Source: Pyronema omphalodes (Eukaryota > Ascomycota > Pezizomycetes > Pezizales > Pyronemataceae). Taken from it: a stretch of DNA of 64,000 nucleotides. Every line of letters starts with the position of its first letter. Positions within the stretch are counted from its first letter, which is position 1. Under the pieces are notes generated by a model that worked only from the letters and a program-made list of their open reading frames with translations, was not told the origin of the DNA and searched no databases. Shown here piece by piece: positions 11,629-22,573 of this stretch. The stretch spans positions 186,001 to 250,000 of the forward strand of contig JAJJXM010000074.1 of assembly GCA_024516155.1 (NCBI GenBank), given 5' to 3'. The position numbers were made by a program, and so were the translations under genes.

Positions 11629-12282
11629 TTACAAACCTCCACTTCGAACCACAATGTTCCAAGAACATTCCTCTTCCATCTCATCCCAAGCGTCCCGTGC
11701 CGTTTCCGATGTTCTCCAATTCGTTTCTCTCTGGAACAAAGACTTTTGATACCGAAACCTCCAGTAACCGGGGTTCTGAAGTTTCGATGATCCCCAAGTA
11801 ATCGGTACTGATCTATAAACATTACAGATCGGATATTCCTTTTCGAGTAGGTTATTATCTATCACCAAGCGTATTAGCCAATAAGAATTATAACACCAAA
11901 GTAAGAAAAAGAAACACTTACAACAATCCAACACCTCCTCATCACCGTTTACAACCAATCTCTCAAAATCCGGTTCCAAATTCGGTCTTCGTGATAGTCT
12001 TGTTCTGTAATGATATTCCCTCGGAAGCGGTGTCTGCGGTATCTTCCGAACAATGTTATGAGGTGGGACTCGGTTTAGTATACTCGGTCTGCCGCGTTGG
12101 TCTTTAATGATCTTGTGTTTTTTCTGGGGTTTAGACTTTTTGGTGGTGTTTTTGCGGGCCTTTTTCTTGGTGGGGACTTGGCGACGCGCTTTGGGGTCGG
12201 GGATGTAAGTTGTAGTAATGGGCATTCGGGAAGGTGTTTTGGGTTCGTAGGAAGTTTGGGGAATCGCGGTAATGCTGGCCAT
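11629..12282 (-). CDS. Small basic orphan protein, two exons
   Basis: Exon 1 is 12282-11922 and exon 2 is 11858-11629, giving 196 residues. The 63-bp intron is textbook: GTAAGT donor, CTAATAC branch, TAG acceptor about 15 bases later. The N-terminal half is highly basic, with a Lys-rich run (KKKARKNTTKKSKPQKKHK) at ~40-60 that could be a nuclear localisation signal. The C-terminal part is mixed and Trp-containing (RDAWDEMEEE). A second acceptor at 11813 (TTTATAG) would switch frame and give a different, basic C terminus ending at 11580. I recognise no family. Intron quality supports it as real; function is unknown and it could be lineage-restricted. Confidence 0.5.
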   Translation of the reverse strand: MASITAIPQTSYEPKTPSRMPITTTYIPDPKARRQVPTKKKARKNTTKKSKPQKKHKIIKDQRGRPSILNRVPPHNIVRKIPQTPLPREYHYRTRLSRRPNLEPDFERLVVNGDEEVLDCCKCFFFLLWCYNSYWLIRLVIDNNLLEKEYPICNVYRSVPITWGSSKLQNPGYWRFRYQKSLFQRETNWRTSETARDAWDEMEEECSWNIVVRSGGL

Positions 12283-13596
12283 TGCTTGCGTGTTTTGCGT
12301 CTGTTGATCGATTTGTTGATGTTGGGGATGTTAAAGGTTGAGGTATCTTAGCTTGACGATCAGATTTGCGGATTGCGATTCGCTGATCTAAAGACGAGAA
12401 CCCGAAGACGCGATAGGTATAGAAGTTGAGGTATAGGAGAAATAGGCTACCGTATTTAGTAGACAGTGATAAGGCTGATGTTCAATAGAGACTGGAACGG
12501 TTGTTGCGAAGGATATATTATTTGAATTAACGCCCACTGGCCATTGAGTCTGAATAAAGCACACAGGGATTCAGCGGCTATTGAGTCTGAAAATTTCACT
12601 GGGTTTTACTTAAGGGTCGAACCCTACGTGGGGGTCGTGATCTGCTTCTTGGTCTCTCCTTGGCTGTAGAGCTGGTGATTACTGCGCGAGTAACCAAGGA
12701 GTTCGTTTCTACTGGGTCAACTATATTAAAACTGAATATTCAATAGGGAACCACTGGACGTGGATATTAGGACGACTGGATTCAGTGGATATCCAGGCTA
12801 GCCGCTAAGCGGATCATGAGATATCACCTGAGGGTCAAGCGCCAGGCCGGTGGAGGGTCGCGGCTTGGCTTGCGTTTTCTGGCTTTGGACCATTTTCGAC
12901 AGTTTGAGTTGCAGGCAGCAATTATCACTGTATTAGATCTCCATTGACGCCGTAAGTATCGCAGTTAGCTGAAAGTGAGGCGTTACAGAGAGTCCTGCCA
13001 CTGGTAGAAGAAGATCCGCAGATTGGTAGCTTCAGGTGGTGTTAACTGATTGATAAGTAATCGTTCTATCCGATAAAAACACGTAATTATAATAAAATCC
13101 TCCAGACATTCCGAGACGGAATACCGACGATTCGTTCAGACAGCTCGTCCTCCGCCACTATGGCATTATTATATTGTCTATTCACGGTGCTCGGGGGGCT
13201 TTAACAGTCGAATAAGGACGGGTTACTTCTATTATGATGACTATATGCAGACAGATGATGGGAGTGTTAGTAAAGAGTCCCTGTCATCCAAAACTAGCGG
13301 CCGAACCGGACTCAGTGTTCCTCATGTTTCTTGCGGCCACGGAGATTGGTAAGCGTTATGAGTAGGCTGGGTTGGTGGGCCAGGAGCTTGGGACATGGGG
13401 AAATTTTCTGTTATTTTTTCTTACTGTCCTGTTTAGTTTTTTATGCGGCAGGGCTGTCACTGCTTAACTTGAGAGGTTGCTTGAGGTTGAACTTCACGAT
13501 GTTCGCTTTGCGCCGTTGTACAATGCTTTATCTTGTTCGTTTTTATTGTTTCCTTGCATTTTTCCCACGCGGGGGATATTGGGCACAGGGAAATCG
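12283..13596. other. Intergenic, possibly old repeat DNA
   Basis: No gene. Echoed phrases such as 'ATTGAGTCTGAA' (two copies 12545-12590) and 'ACTGG..GTGGATAT' (near 12750-12790) suggest decayed repeats that I cannot classify. The frame at 13331-13660 crosses into SINE-like sequence and is not credible as protein. Confidence 0.35.
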
Positions 13597-13722
13597 TGAC
13601 ACCTCAATAGGTGGTTTAAACCACGAGGATAGGAAAAACGGATATTTGGATCCCGCATAGGCCTTGAAGGCCTCAAACAGTCGGTGTATGATGAAAAATC
13701 AAAAACAATCAAATAAAAAACC
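13597..13722 (+). mobile_element. 3' fragment of the SINE-like family seen at 53771
   Basis: Matches the second half of 53771-54105. Shared blocks in the same order are ACCTCAATAGG-like/CCTCATGAGG, ACGAGGATAGGAAAAACGG/TCGAGGACAGGAAAAATGG, CCCGCATAGGCCTTGAAGGCCTC/CCCGCATAGGGCTTAAGGGCCTC, and GTGTATGATGAAA/CGTATGATTGAAA, then an A-rich tail. No tRNA-like head is visible here, so this is a 5'-truncated or decayed copy. Confidence 0.55.
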
Positions 13723-14354
13723 CTGTCTCCGTATATCTTGTCCTTAACCCCGTTCACTACCACCTGAGTTACTTTATGACACGGTAATTCTTCTTTGGTC
13801 CCCTGGATATTTATTCCGCAAGTCAAAGGCATTAAAAAAATAAGTCAAAGTCAGGAGCAAGTCGTAACAGAGTGTATGTAAAAAGAAGATCAGCGGATTC
13901 AACATACAGTTACTAACACAGCCGCCCTCGGCTCAGTCATTCAGCCAAACCTGAAAGTACTTGCAGTCTTTCGGATGCAGTTACCATACACTGGACCCCC
14001 CGTTACTGACCATAATATCGATTACCAATAGTCACGCACAATCAATCGTACCGCAACTTGAAACACCCAGCACGGATAATTTAGCATCTGTATTTCTCTC
14101 GGCTGAGTTGTAGGGTCTCCATGTGACCGTGGATATCATACATGTATATAGTAGCGAAAGACTGAGGGCTGAAACCAACCTACTTCCACTGTGCTCCCGA
14201 CATCATGACAAGCTAGCTGTCGGAAAGAGTCAAGTAGCCATAATACGCGCTCGAAAGGGTGATCTGTTGATCAAGAAACGCGTATAGCACCCTAGTTAAC
14301 TGGCTGTTTTCTAGGAAACCTGCGGTACAGTTCCCGTAGCTCGGGATAAAATCA
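13723..14354. other. Intergenic
   Basis: Unique-looking spacer between the SINE-like fragment and the right arm. Nothing recognised. Confidence 0.35.
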
Positions 14355-16672
14355 TGTAGTTATAAACAAATTCTATCCACGCAAAATCGCGAACCCTTTA
14401 TTCTGGATTCTCATGATTCGTCCCCGCGACTATGTACACGTCCCCGGACATAACCCTTAGCCCGTTCACGTGCCACGCAAAGACGCGAAATCCGCAGAGA
14501 GTTTTTCTTCACGGCCACCCCGTACCCAATGCATATCCGCATGTTGCCACGAAAGCATTAAAATAAATATGAAACCATCGCCATCTTTACCATCCACATC
14601 GCTCTTCCAAAAGCTCACTGTTGCCCAGCATCTCAGGCTTCATCTCATCTCCCTCAAGCCACGGACGCGACCAGTGACGCAGACCCCTTGCACCTCCGCA
14701 CCCGGGACATCTTCCTTGTTTACATGCAGGTACGCGACCTAAAAGCAACGAGCGCCACATGCATAAAAGATGGTCTACAATCTTATGTCATGTGATACGT
14801 ATTAGCCGATCTTGGTAAGATTCCTGATTAATCGCCTGGCAGGCTGCGTGAAGGGAAGCGCGAATGGAGCGCGAAGGGATGCTGGAAACTAAAGCGAAGC
14901 TAAGACTGTTCCGTCAGCCGATTACGGTATGATGCGGTATGGGGTATGAGGTCTGCGGAATAATATCTGTAGGAGAATGAGCTTGGTTAGACTTCGTGTC
15001 TAGGTGATTGGAGTGAATTTCCGGGAACGTCTGCGCTTATTCGTGGATATTTTGATTGAAAACGGAGAATGCATAACCAATCATGGTGAGCAGCGGAGGA
15101 TAATGGAGAATAATGACAAACTAAGAATATCCAAATCGGGCTCGACAGAATCGATAAGAGCGGTAATGAAGACCAGTCGTGGGGATTAATGGCGGAGAAT
15201 AGTGGCGGAGAATGATAGCGGATGCATTGTGCTCAGGCACTGGTGAGGAATATATATGAGACTACAAGTAATTCATATAGTTGTATACGGGGTTAGAGGA
15301 ACACAGAGCACAGAGCACCGGACATCGGTTCCATGACATGGACAATATAGATAACCGAGATGGTTTGAGATTTTGGGTCAGCCAAATGATACATTTCGAT
15401 TATGGGCGGGGTGAAGTTGGTTCATATGTCAAGATACGCTCAGATACCCGGATACTGCACTTCACGCGAGTATTTTGACTGTGGTTAGGATCGTGGAGTT
15501 TTATCGCTACACGGCCATGTATGTCAGTATACTATTTAAATGATTTGAAATCCACCCACACATCTATGCTTTCACACACGTACCAGGGATATCTGTGTGG
15601 TGCTATACATATATAGAAAAGACAAGATACTCGGGAAATAAGTGATACTTTTTTATGTACATGAATTGGGTGCATATGAACTGCGGGCATATGAATTGGG
15701 TGTGTATAAGGGTATACATGAGGGTGTGTGTGGGCGTACGTCCGGCATCCACTGCCGGATGTCTGCATTCACCGTGCTAAAGTTTAGGGTAGAGCTCGCC
15801 TCTACAACTGAATATTTTATAAATGCTAAAACTGTCTTCTATGAAGAAACTAATACCTTTCGATCATTACGGTTGAAGGTGGGTATGGCATGGTTGTAGA
15901 TTCATAATTGATCACTCATATGAAGGAATACTTGGGAGCCGGGTTGTAGTTCCGGTTGTGCTGTTCTGTCTGAATTGCAGATATGCGCGCGGGCCGCCTA
16001 ATGCATCCGGGTCACCTGATTAACGAGATATTCTTATTTTTCGAACAGTCATGGGGAGCTGCTGTGAATATATAAATGGAGATATGAGACTAGTCGAGTA
16101 ATCATGTACACGCGCGTGAAAAAGACACTGTTGGTTTGACAATCCCTTGCTGTCTTCGATACATTTAAAAAATATCCAAAAAAGTGATACATGTAATCTG
16201 ATGATTTCTTAGATACAGAACCACCGCACGCATTTACAACGTGTTTTCTTAGATCTCATGTTCTATATGAAGGACTTCGAAAGTATACCATATGCTGTGT
16301 TGCGCTATTGCAGCTGGCTTACGAATATGAGAGTCTACAGGATAGAATGCCAGAATACATTATGACTCATATTACGAGAATTTATTGTTGTTCTGATTGA
16401 AAGATCCTCCAATACCTCTCAGTTGGTCACAGATATGTGGGATGTAGAAGAACTGCTTTGTGCGACGGATGACGGATTCTGGTAGCTGTCTTAACAACTG
16501 GAGTCAGAGAATATTTCTTCTGGAACTATTACAGCAACGCGGCTTTCAAATTCAGAAATGCAGTCGTAGAAATAAACTAGAAAACAGTCATAAATTCGTT
16601 AATGGAAAACAGTAATGAAAAGAAAGCAAAAGACGACTACCACATCCACAACCAAAAATCATCCCATCACAA
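14355..16672. repeat. Right arm of the inverted duplication
   Basis: Inverted partner of 1-2430, separated from it by ~11.9 kb. Its outer end lies about 270 bp beyond the stop codon of NLR-1 (16944). The part nearest NLR-1 (about 16560-16672) also resembles 36283-36350, the 3' flank of NLR-2, so all three sites share an NLR downstream sequence. The middle part has an indel relative to the left arm (about 16000-16380). No gene. Confidence 0.85.
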
Positions 16673-16999
16673 CCAGCGAAGCACCAAATGACATCCTTGA
16701 TACTATGGATCTGTCAATAACCCCAAGTACATTCTTCCCTGCCAATAGCTATCCTCATACATATTTCTGCAAGGATTCTCGCAACGACAAATACCCGTGT
16801 TCACCAAAAGAAAGACCAAGATATAAATGAACAATAAGAAAAAGAGAAACAAAGAAAAAAAAACGGAGTAATTCTAAGCCTTCCAGGTATTGCATTCACT
16901 GACACCATTATATCCTCGCATGAGCAAACGATCGGTTTTTCGGTCAGTTGTTCATAATCTGTTGGACCTCACCGGGCAGTATGGAGTTGTCGTGGTGAA

Positions 17000-18117
17000 C
17001 AATAGCTCCAGCAGCAAGGAGTAGTTGCGCAGTCGACTCATTACGTTTCCGATATGCCAGAGACAAAGCGGTAAGCCCCTCATTGTCTATTGAGTTGATA
17101 TCGATACCATCAGCCTGGAGAAGCAGCTTCACAACTGAATTACGACCATTTTGGCATGCCCATGATAATGCAGTTTGGCCGTTCCTGTCCTGGGAGTTGA
17201 TGTCAATACCATCAGTATCGAGCAGCAGCTTCACAACTGAATCATGGCCCCGTTCGGATGCCCACGATAATGCAGTTTGGCCATACCATCTGTCCTTGGA
17301 GTTGATGTCAATACCATCAGCATCGAGGAGCACCTTCACAACTGAATCATATCCACGTCGGGATGCCCATGATAATGCAGTTTGGCCGTTCCTGTCCTTG
17401 GAGTTGATTTCGATACCATCAGCCTCGAGAAGCAGCTTCACAACTGAATCATGGCCATATTCGGATGCCCATGATAATGCGGTTTGGCCGTTCCTGTCCT
17501 GGGAGTTGACGTCGATACCATCAGCCTCGAGAAGCAGCTCCACAACGGAATCATGGCCATTCTGGGATGCCCCTGCTAATGCAGTTCGGCCATAAACCCT
17601 GTCCTTGGAGTTGAGATCGATACCACCCGTATCGAGGAGCAGCTTCACAACAGAATCATGGCCATTTTCGGATGGCAATGATAATGCGGTTTGGCCGTAA
17701 CTGTCCTGGTAGTTGATATCGATACCATCAGCATTGAGGAGCAGCTTCACAACTGAATCATGGCCCTTTTGGGATGCCCATAATAATGCAGTTAGGCCAT
17801 ATTTATCGTCCTTGGAGTCGATGTCGATACCATCAGCATCGAGGAGCAGCTTCACAACTGAATCATGGCCATTTGCGGATGCCGATGATAATGCGGTTTG
17901 GCCATAGTAATAGTCCTTGGAGTTGATGTCGATGCCATCAGCCTTGAGAAGCAGCTTCACAACGGCATCATGGCCATTTTCGGATGCCCATGATAATGCA
18001 GTGCGGTGCGCGAAATCACCCAGATTAACATTGACCCCTCTCTTCAATAGAACTTGCACAATCCCATCATTGCCAACCAACGATGCCTGTAGAAGCATTG
18101 TACTGCCACCCAACGCG
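17000..18117 (-). repeat. Coding ankyrin minisatellite of NLR-1 (11 repeats)
   Basis: Repeats of 34 or 35 codons (102/105 bp) are nearly identical outside a few positions. The core is TALSWASxxGHDSVVKLLLxADGIDINSKD. Variation is concentrated in the helix-1 tail (EN, AN, QK, EY, RR, ER) and the beta-hairpin tip (YYYG, DKYG, SYG, RVYG, RNG, RWYG). High DNA identity between units suggests recent unequal exchange or gene conversion. Confidence 0.85.
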
Positions 18118-20347
18118 AAATCATGATCGATGTTTGGGTTAGATACGTCGAGAAGGATGGTGACGGCATTTTCTAAGCCACAGCTAATGGCAAACTGTAA
18201 ACGAAGATGTATCTGGCTTGTCGGAATGTATTCGTGTTGTTCGTGATACCAGGCACTTCGGTAGTGACGGAACGGAGATAAGAAGTCCGAGCGAAATCCA
18301 GTCGAAATTCGGTTTGGGTTAATGCTATCTGGAAAAAAGGCACAGATCATATCAGGTGTGCAGCTACTCTGGTCGCGTAAGTGGTGCCGAAAGCTTTTGG
18401 CTGCATAATCCAGAAGGCGGTACTTGTCCAGGCGTTTGCGCTTGATGGCCTCAGTGATGTTCGGTTCTGAAGAGTCGATTTCAGATTCATAATCGTTGTA
18501 GGACATGTATTGTAGGCAGGTATATGCCATCTCAGTGTGGCCGTTCCGGAATATTTCGCCGTTGGCATGTAATTGTGTCAGGTGGTCGTGCAGCGATTTA
18601 TGAACAAGACGGGCAGTAGACGTCTCTTCATCTATAACAATCAAACCAAGGCACCAATCTATGATTGATTTCTCGGAGGGGAAGTTTCTCCAGTCGACCG
18701 TCTTATCGTGCAAGATTGTCAGATTTCCAGGTTGCATTGTGCTCGGATCGATCGGGACGGAGAGTGCATGCCGTAGCTCGATCATCGTCAATGGACGCTT
18801 CGCGAGAAACACCCACTTGAGAACGTCCATGGCTTGTTTTGATCTCTGGGATTTCTGGTTCATGATCCTGGTGATTGTACCCTCGAATGCGGCTTCAAGT
18901 TTCTCGGGCATATTACGGAGCGCGTTGCTTCGCATGGTGATAGTTGCCTCGTCCAATACCGTCTGTATCTGCAGCGAGGCCAGTAGGAACCTGCAGTGGA
19001 TGAAAGTATCAGCTGTGCTCCATACCCATCATTCAAAACAACCAACGTCGTTAGTGAAATCACTATCAGCATTTCGGTATCAGTTGAACATTTGAAACGT
19101 ACATTCCGTCAGAATTAGTCACAATCGTATCCAGAATTTCTTTCCTGAGCTCGTCGTCCATACACTCCTTGTTCTTGTCGTGCTCAATCTCATGCGCAAT
19201 ATACATGCGTAAATCCTCTGGGCGTGCCTTCAAACATATGTGGTCCAGAGAGCCGATTCCTTGATTACCAATCATAAGTTCCTCCCACTTGATGTGCGGT
19301 CTTGTCGTAAAGAATATCCGGATTGCATGGAGTTGGCTGCAGTTGCTTGATAACTTTCCGAGTGCTTGTATGAACGTTTCCCGGTGCCCCTCGTCACACT
19401 CATCCAAGGCATCAATGCAGATATAAAACCTTCGAAGCTGCTTGACTGTCTCGCCTAACAATCGACATCCTTCCTCCAAACCAATATGTTTCTGCGCATT
19501 GAGATGCTTCTTCAACGTTGAGATGGTATCTGTGTCTAATAGCCTTGACGAGTTGAGTTGCAGGATGACCTGCTTCAACAGCACGCCAATCATGTTTACC
19601 GGAGTTTGAATCTCATTATTCTGGTAATCACAGTAAAGGCAGGCTACACAAGTTCCTTCTTCGGAGAGAAATCGCTTCTCGAGATAATCGAACACAAGGG
19701 AACTGCGTAATGCAATGTCGGTGAGTTTCGATCCGTAAAAGTCACAGAAATGGCAACATACCAGATGACAGACTTTCCTGCTCCAGGGTCTCCAGAGCCT
19801 GCTAAAACAGGATTGATATTGATATCATGCGATTCGCCTTCGCTCCATTTTCGGAATGCCGGTTCAACGAGAAACCAATTACCTGTACCTTCAAGGCGTT
19901 TCTGGCGGATGTCTTCATGTCTTTTGTGGATTTCTAGCGGCGATATCAATGGCATTATCTCCCGAATCTCAATATCTGTAATCAATTAGTCGGTAGCGCG
20001 GACACTGATTTCTGTGGAGTCACCTTGTAATGTCCCTTGAACGTCACTCACACCGAGTGACATATTGTGGACTTCTTTGACGTTGAGTTGAGCGAGTTCA
20101 GTGACCAGCTTTTTGATCTCCGATATCTCAGCCATTTGCTTTTTCAAATCTTCCGGTACGGAAATGGAGATCCTCTCAAGCGCACTAGCCAGCTTCTCTT
20201 TCTCTTGCCGATTTCCGTCGAGTTGCGAAAGAACGGCTGACGATGTTTGGGACAAAAGCTCACTGTTATGCGTTAGAGCCGGGATGCTTCGCTTGCATTC
20301 CACGTGAATAGACATACTAATTCTTGGTTACCATCGAGAACTGAAAT

Positions 20348-21336
20348 ACACAGACGGGTCATCGAAGGAAGATCAAACAGGGGCTGGAGTCTACATTCCT
20401 CATGGACTCCCGCAAATAATCAAAACCACAATACCGATGGGAGAAACAAGTGAGGTCTATGATGCAGAACTTCGAGCGATACTTGAAGGCCTCGAGAAGG
20501 CTGCATCATTTATCAAGCGACACAAGGCATCCAATCGACATATCTACATCTTTAGTGACAACCAGTCAGCGATCCGTAGGATAAGACACCTCCAAAGGGG
20601 ACCCGGCCAAGATATTGCCCGAAACATCCATGAAATTACGAAAACCCTGATGAAATTCAACACTGAAATAACAATCTCATGGGTACCGGGACACACACAA
20701 ATCCAAGGAAATGAGATAGCAGATGACCTCGCCAAAGCTGCAACCTCTCAGAAACCGGACCGCACACCTGTGGTATCCATCTCCTGGCTGAAAAGACAAA
20801 CCCGAGGCCAGAAACTGAAGGAGTGGAAGGAATGGTACGAACAACAAAAACAGCCAAAAACATACAAATCACCTCATTCAAGACAGCTAGACATTGCATA
20901 CACAAATACCACCCGCAAAATCTCATCAGCCATCCTAGGCCTGAGAACTGGTCATGGATATTTTCTGGATTACCTATCAAAGACGAACTCCGAAAAATAT
21001 CCTTCACCCAGATGCACCTGTCCAATGCAACCCCCACAAACACCCAAACACCTCATCCTAGGCTGCCCAAAATACCAAGTACAGAGGAATAAACTCCGCC
21101 GCGAACTGAAACTTCACAGGAACCACCCTGCACCACTCCAAGTGATACTCCACTCTCCCGATGGAACCAAGGCCCTTACCACTATGATCTCTACTACCAA
21201 GATTGCCACCGCAGAGTGGATACAGGCACAGGTAAGTAATGCTCCCGCTCTGGAAGATGACCCGGAAGGAAGGAGAACAGGCTGGGGAACACTGATCGAA
21301 TCTGAGAACGAGCACGAAGCGGTTCGGAGCGAATAA
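20348..21336 (+). CDS. LINE RNase H domain with C-terminal CCHC knuckle (5'-truncated)
   Basis: The frame is open from the insertion junction to a stop at 21336 (first Met at 20437). Residues that bind metal in RNase H are all present: TDGS, AELRAILEG, FSDNQSAI and the GHTQIQGNEIADDLAKA segment with its His and Asp. A CxC-x9-H-x4-C knuckle (CTCPMQPPQTPKHLILGC) follows, as in Tad1/I-clade ORF2 tails. The coding frame is intact despite truncation, another sign of youth. The fragment lacks reverse transcriptase and endonuclease, so it cannot mobilise on its own. Confidence 0.85.
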
Positions 21337-21348
21337 GACGAATAATGC

Positions 21349-21395
<47 letters not shown>

Positions 21396-21514
21396 CTGAA
21401 GACAGATACATAATTATGTACATAGAGAGCCGAAGAACAGCAAGAGCAAGAAATGGTAGCGCGCGGGAAAGGCAAAAGAGAAGAAGTGAGAGGAAGAAGA
21501 GGACCAGTGTAATT

Positions 21515-21890
21515 GAGCAGAGAAGAGAGGAGAAGAGAGGAGAGGAGCAGAGAGGATTGAAGTAGAGAGGCGAGGAGAGTAGAGGAGAGGCGAGGAGAGA
21601 AGAGGAGCGGCGAGGAGAGAAGAGGAGAGAAGAGGAGAGAAGAGGAGAGAAAAGGAGAGAAGAGGAGAGGCGAGGAGAGAAGAGGAGAGGCGAGGAAGAA
21701 GAGGAGAGGCGAGGAGAGAAGAGGAGAGGCGAGGAGAGAAGAGGAGAGGCGAGGAGAGAAGAGGAGAGGCGAGGAGAGAAGAGGAGAGGCGAGGAGAGAA
21801 GAGGAGAGGCGAGGAGAGAAGAGGAGAGGCGAGGAGAGAAGAGGAGAGGCGAAGAGAGAAGAGGAGAGTTAAGGAGAGCATAGGAAGGCA
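21515..21890. repeat. Purine-rich 20-bp minisatellite in the LINE tail
   Basis: About 15 or more tandem units related to GAGGAGAGGCGAGGAGAGAA; the 21700-21850 part is almost perfect. One strand is pure purine except for the C in GGC, so triplex or polymerase slippage is plausible. It generates long Ser/Leu-Ser-Pro antisense frames that are not genes. Confidence 0.95.
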
Positions 21891-22573
21891 GAGGAGAGCA
21901 GAAGAGAGCAAAGAGAGGGTACGAACAACGAAGTGAGAGGGTAGAGTGAGAGTGCCGGGAGGGAAAAGAGCAAACAGGGCTCCAAAATGTAACGACGAGA
22001 ATGAAAACCAGCAGAAGGAAGAGAGGTGGCAACAGGCCCAAGAAATGAAGTACGCTCTGGGGCGGATCCCAGCGAGACTCCAAGGTAACAGCTGGAGCCT
22101 CGAAATGTAAATAGACTGTAGCATACGTCATAACCTTAAGGTTGGGAACGTTCAAGAAAATCAAATCAAATCAAAATCGAGAACTGAAAAATATGCGTAA
22201 AACGCTGTAGTGCAAATATCGTCTGCTGAACATCGTCCTTCTTGAGCGGCCACCCCATCCGTTTGGCCCATTCTTGCAACTTCCCCTTAGAGAAGGCTTT
22301 CGAAAGATCTGCAAGTTTACCATCAAGTGCCTTCAGTTGGTAGCCACAAGATTCCACTGCATTGAAAAGTACACAGTCTCCATGAAGATCATCCTTCACG
22401 AACTGCGCAAAATTCTCAAGGACCTGGCTCAATGCTTTGACTTCCAGATAAAGGCTCTTTACTTCGCTGGGGGCTGATCGAACACTATCGACGTAGGCTT
22501 TGAGTGTCGTAGCAATCTGACCGGTGAGACTGAGAAAGCCAGCAACGGCCGCCGTGATGCTGAGCGGATCCAT

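Larger units (their letters stand above)
20347..22189 (+). mobile_element. 5'-truncated Tad/I-like LINE inserted in NLR-1 exon 1
   Basis: A 14-bp duplication, ATCGAGAACTGAAA, sits at 20333-20346 and again at 22176-22189, perfectly conserved, so the insert (20347-22175 plus one target copy) is a single event. It starts inside the RNase H domain at the YTDGS motif, so the upstream reverse transcriptase is absent, typical of incomplete target-primed reverse transcription. It is antisense to NLR-1. After the ORF come a 42-base A-run (21352-21393), a ~380-bp purine-rich 20-bp minisatellite (21515-21890), unique 3' UTR and a terminal (TCAAA)n-type tail. No other copy is in the window. Confidence 0.92.
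16944..22573 (-). pseudogene. NLR-1: HeLo-like/NACHT/ankyrin STAND receptor, disrupted by a LINE
   Basis: Exons (minus): 22573-22176 plus 20332-20318 (one exon split by a LINE), 20262-20024, 19975-19762, 19702-19103, 18990-16944. Leaving out the insert and one target copy, phases agree across all junctions for a 1170-residue protein. Order: Fungal HeLo-like N-terminal domain of STAND proteins (1-~137, MDPLSITAAVAGF start; PF17111 type), linker helix, NACHT with Walker A GDPGAGKS (~280-287) and Walker B FYICIDALDE (~381-391), winged-helix-like region, then 11 ankyrin repeats (~780-1152). Such proteins sense ligands through repeats and signal death or incompatibility through the N-terminal domain. 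As it stands translation stops a few codons inside the LINE, after the HeLo-like domain, so only a ~138-residue product is expected from the normal start. The damage looks recent because every other exon is open. Confidence 0.88.

Noticed and set aside
13331..13660. 109-residue ORF
   Set aside because: Its end is SINE-like sequence shared with 54 kb and its composition suggests chance.
1985..14742. Conserved MPRK... gene in both inverted arms
   Set aside because: Frames at 2218 (minus) and 14470 (plus) share the first four residues and then diverge by frameshifts, so there is no sign of protein selection.
1..16672. Starship or other giant mobile element bounded by the inverted arms
   Set aside because: No tyrosine-recombinase captain gene or target duplication is seen; the arms are better explained as the duplicated 3' flank of an NLR.
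21058..22164. Long minus-strand Ser/Leu/Pro-rich protein (368 aa)
   Set aside because: It is the antisense translation of the GA-rich minisatellite and A-run in the LINE tail.
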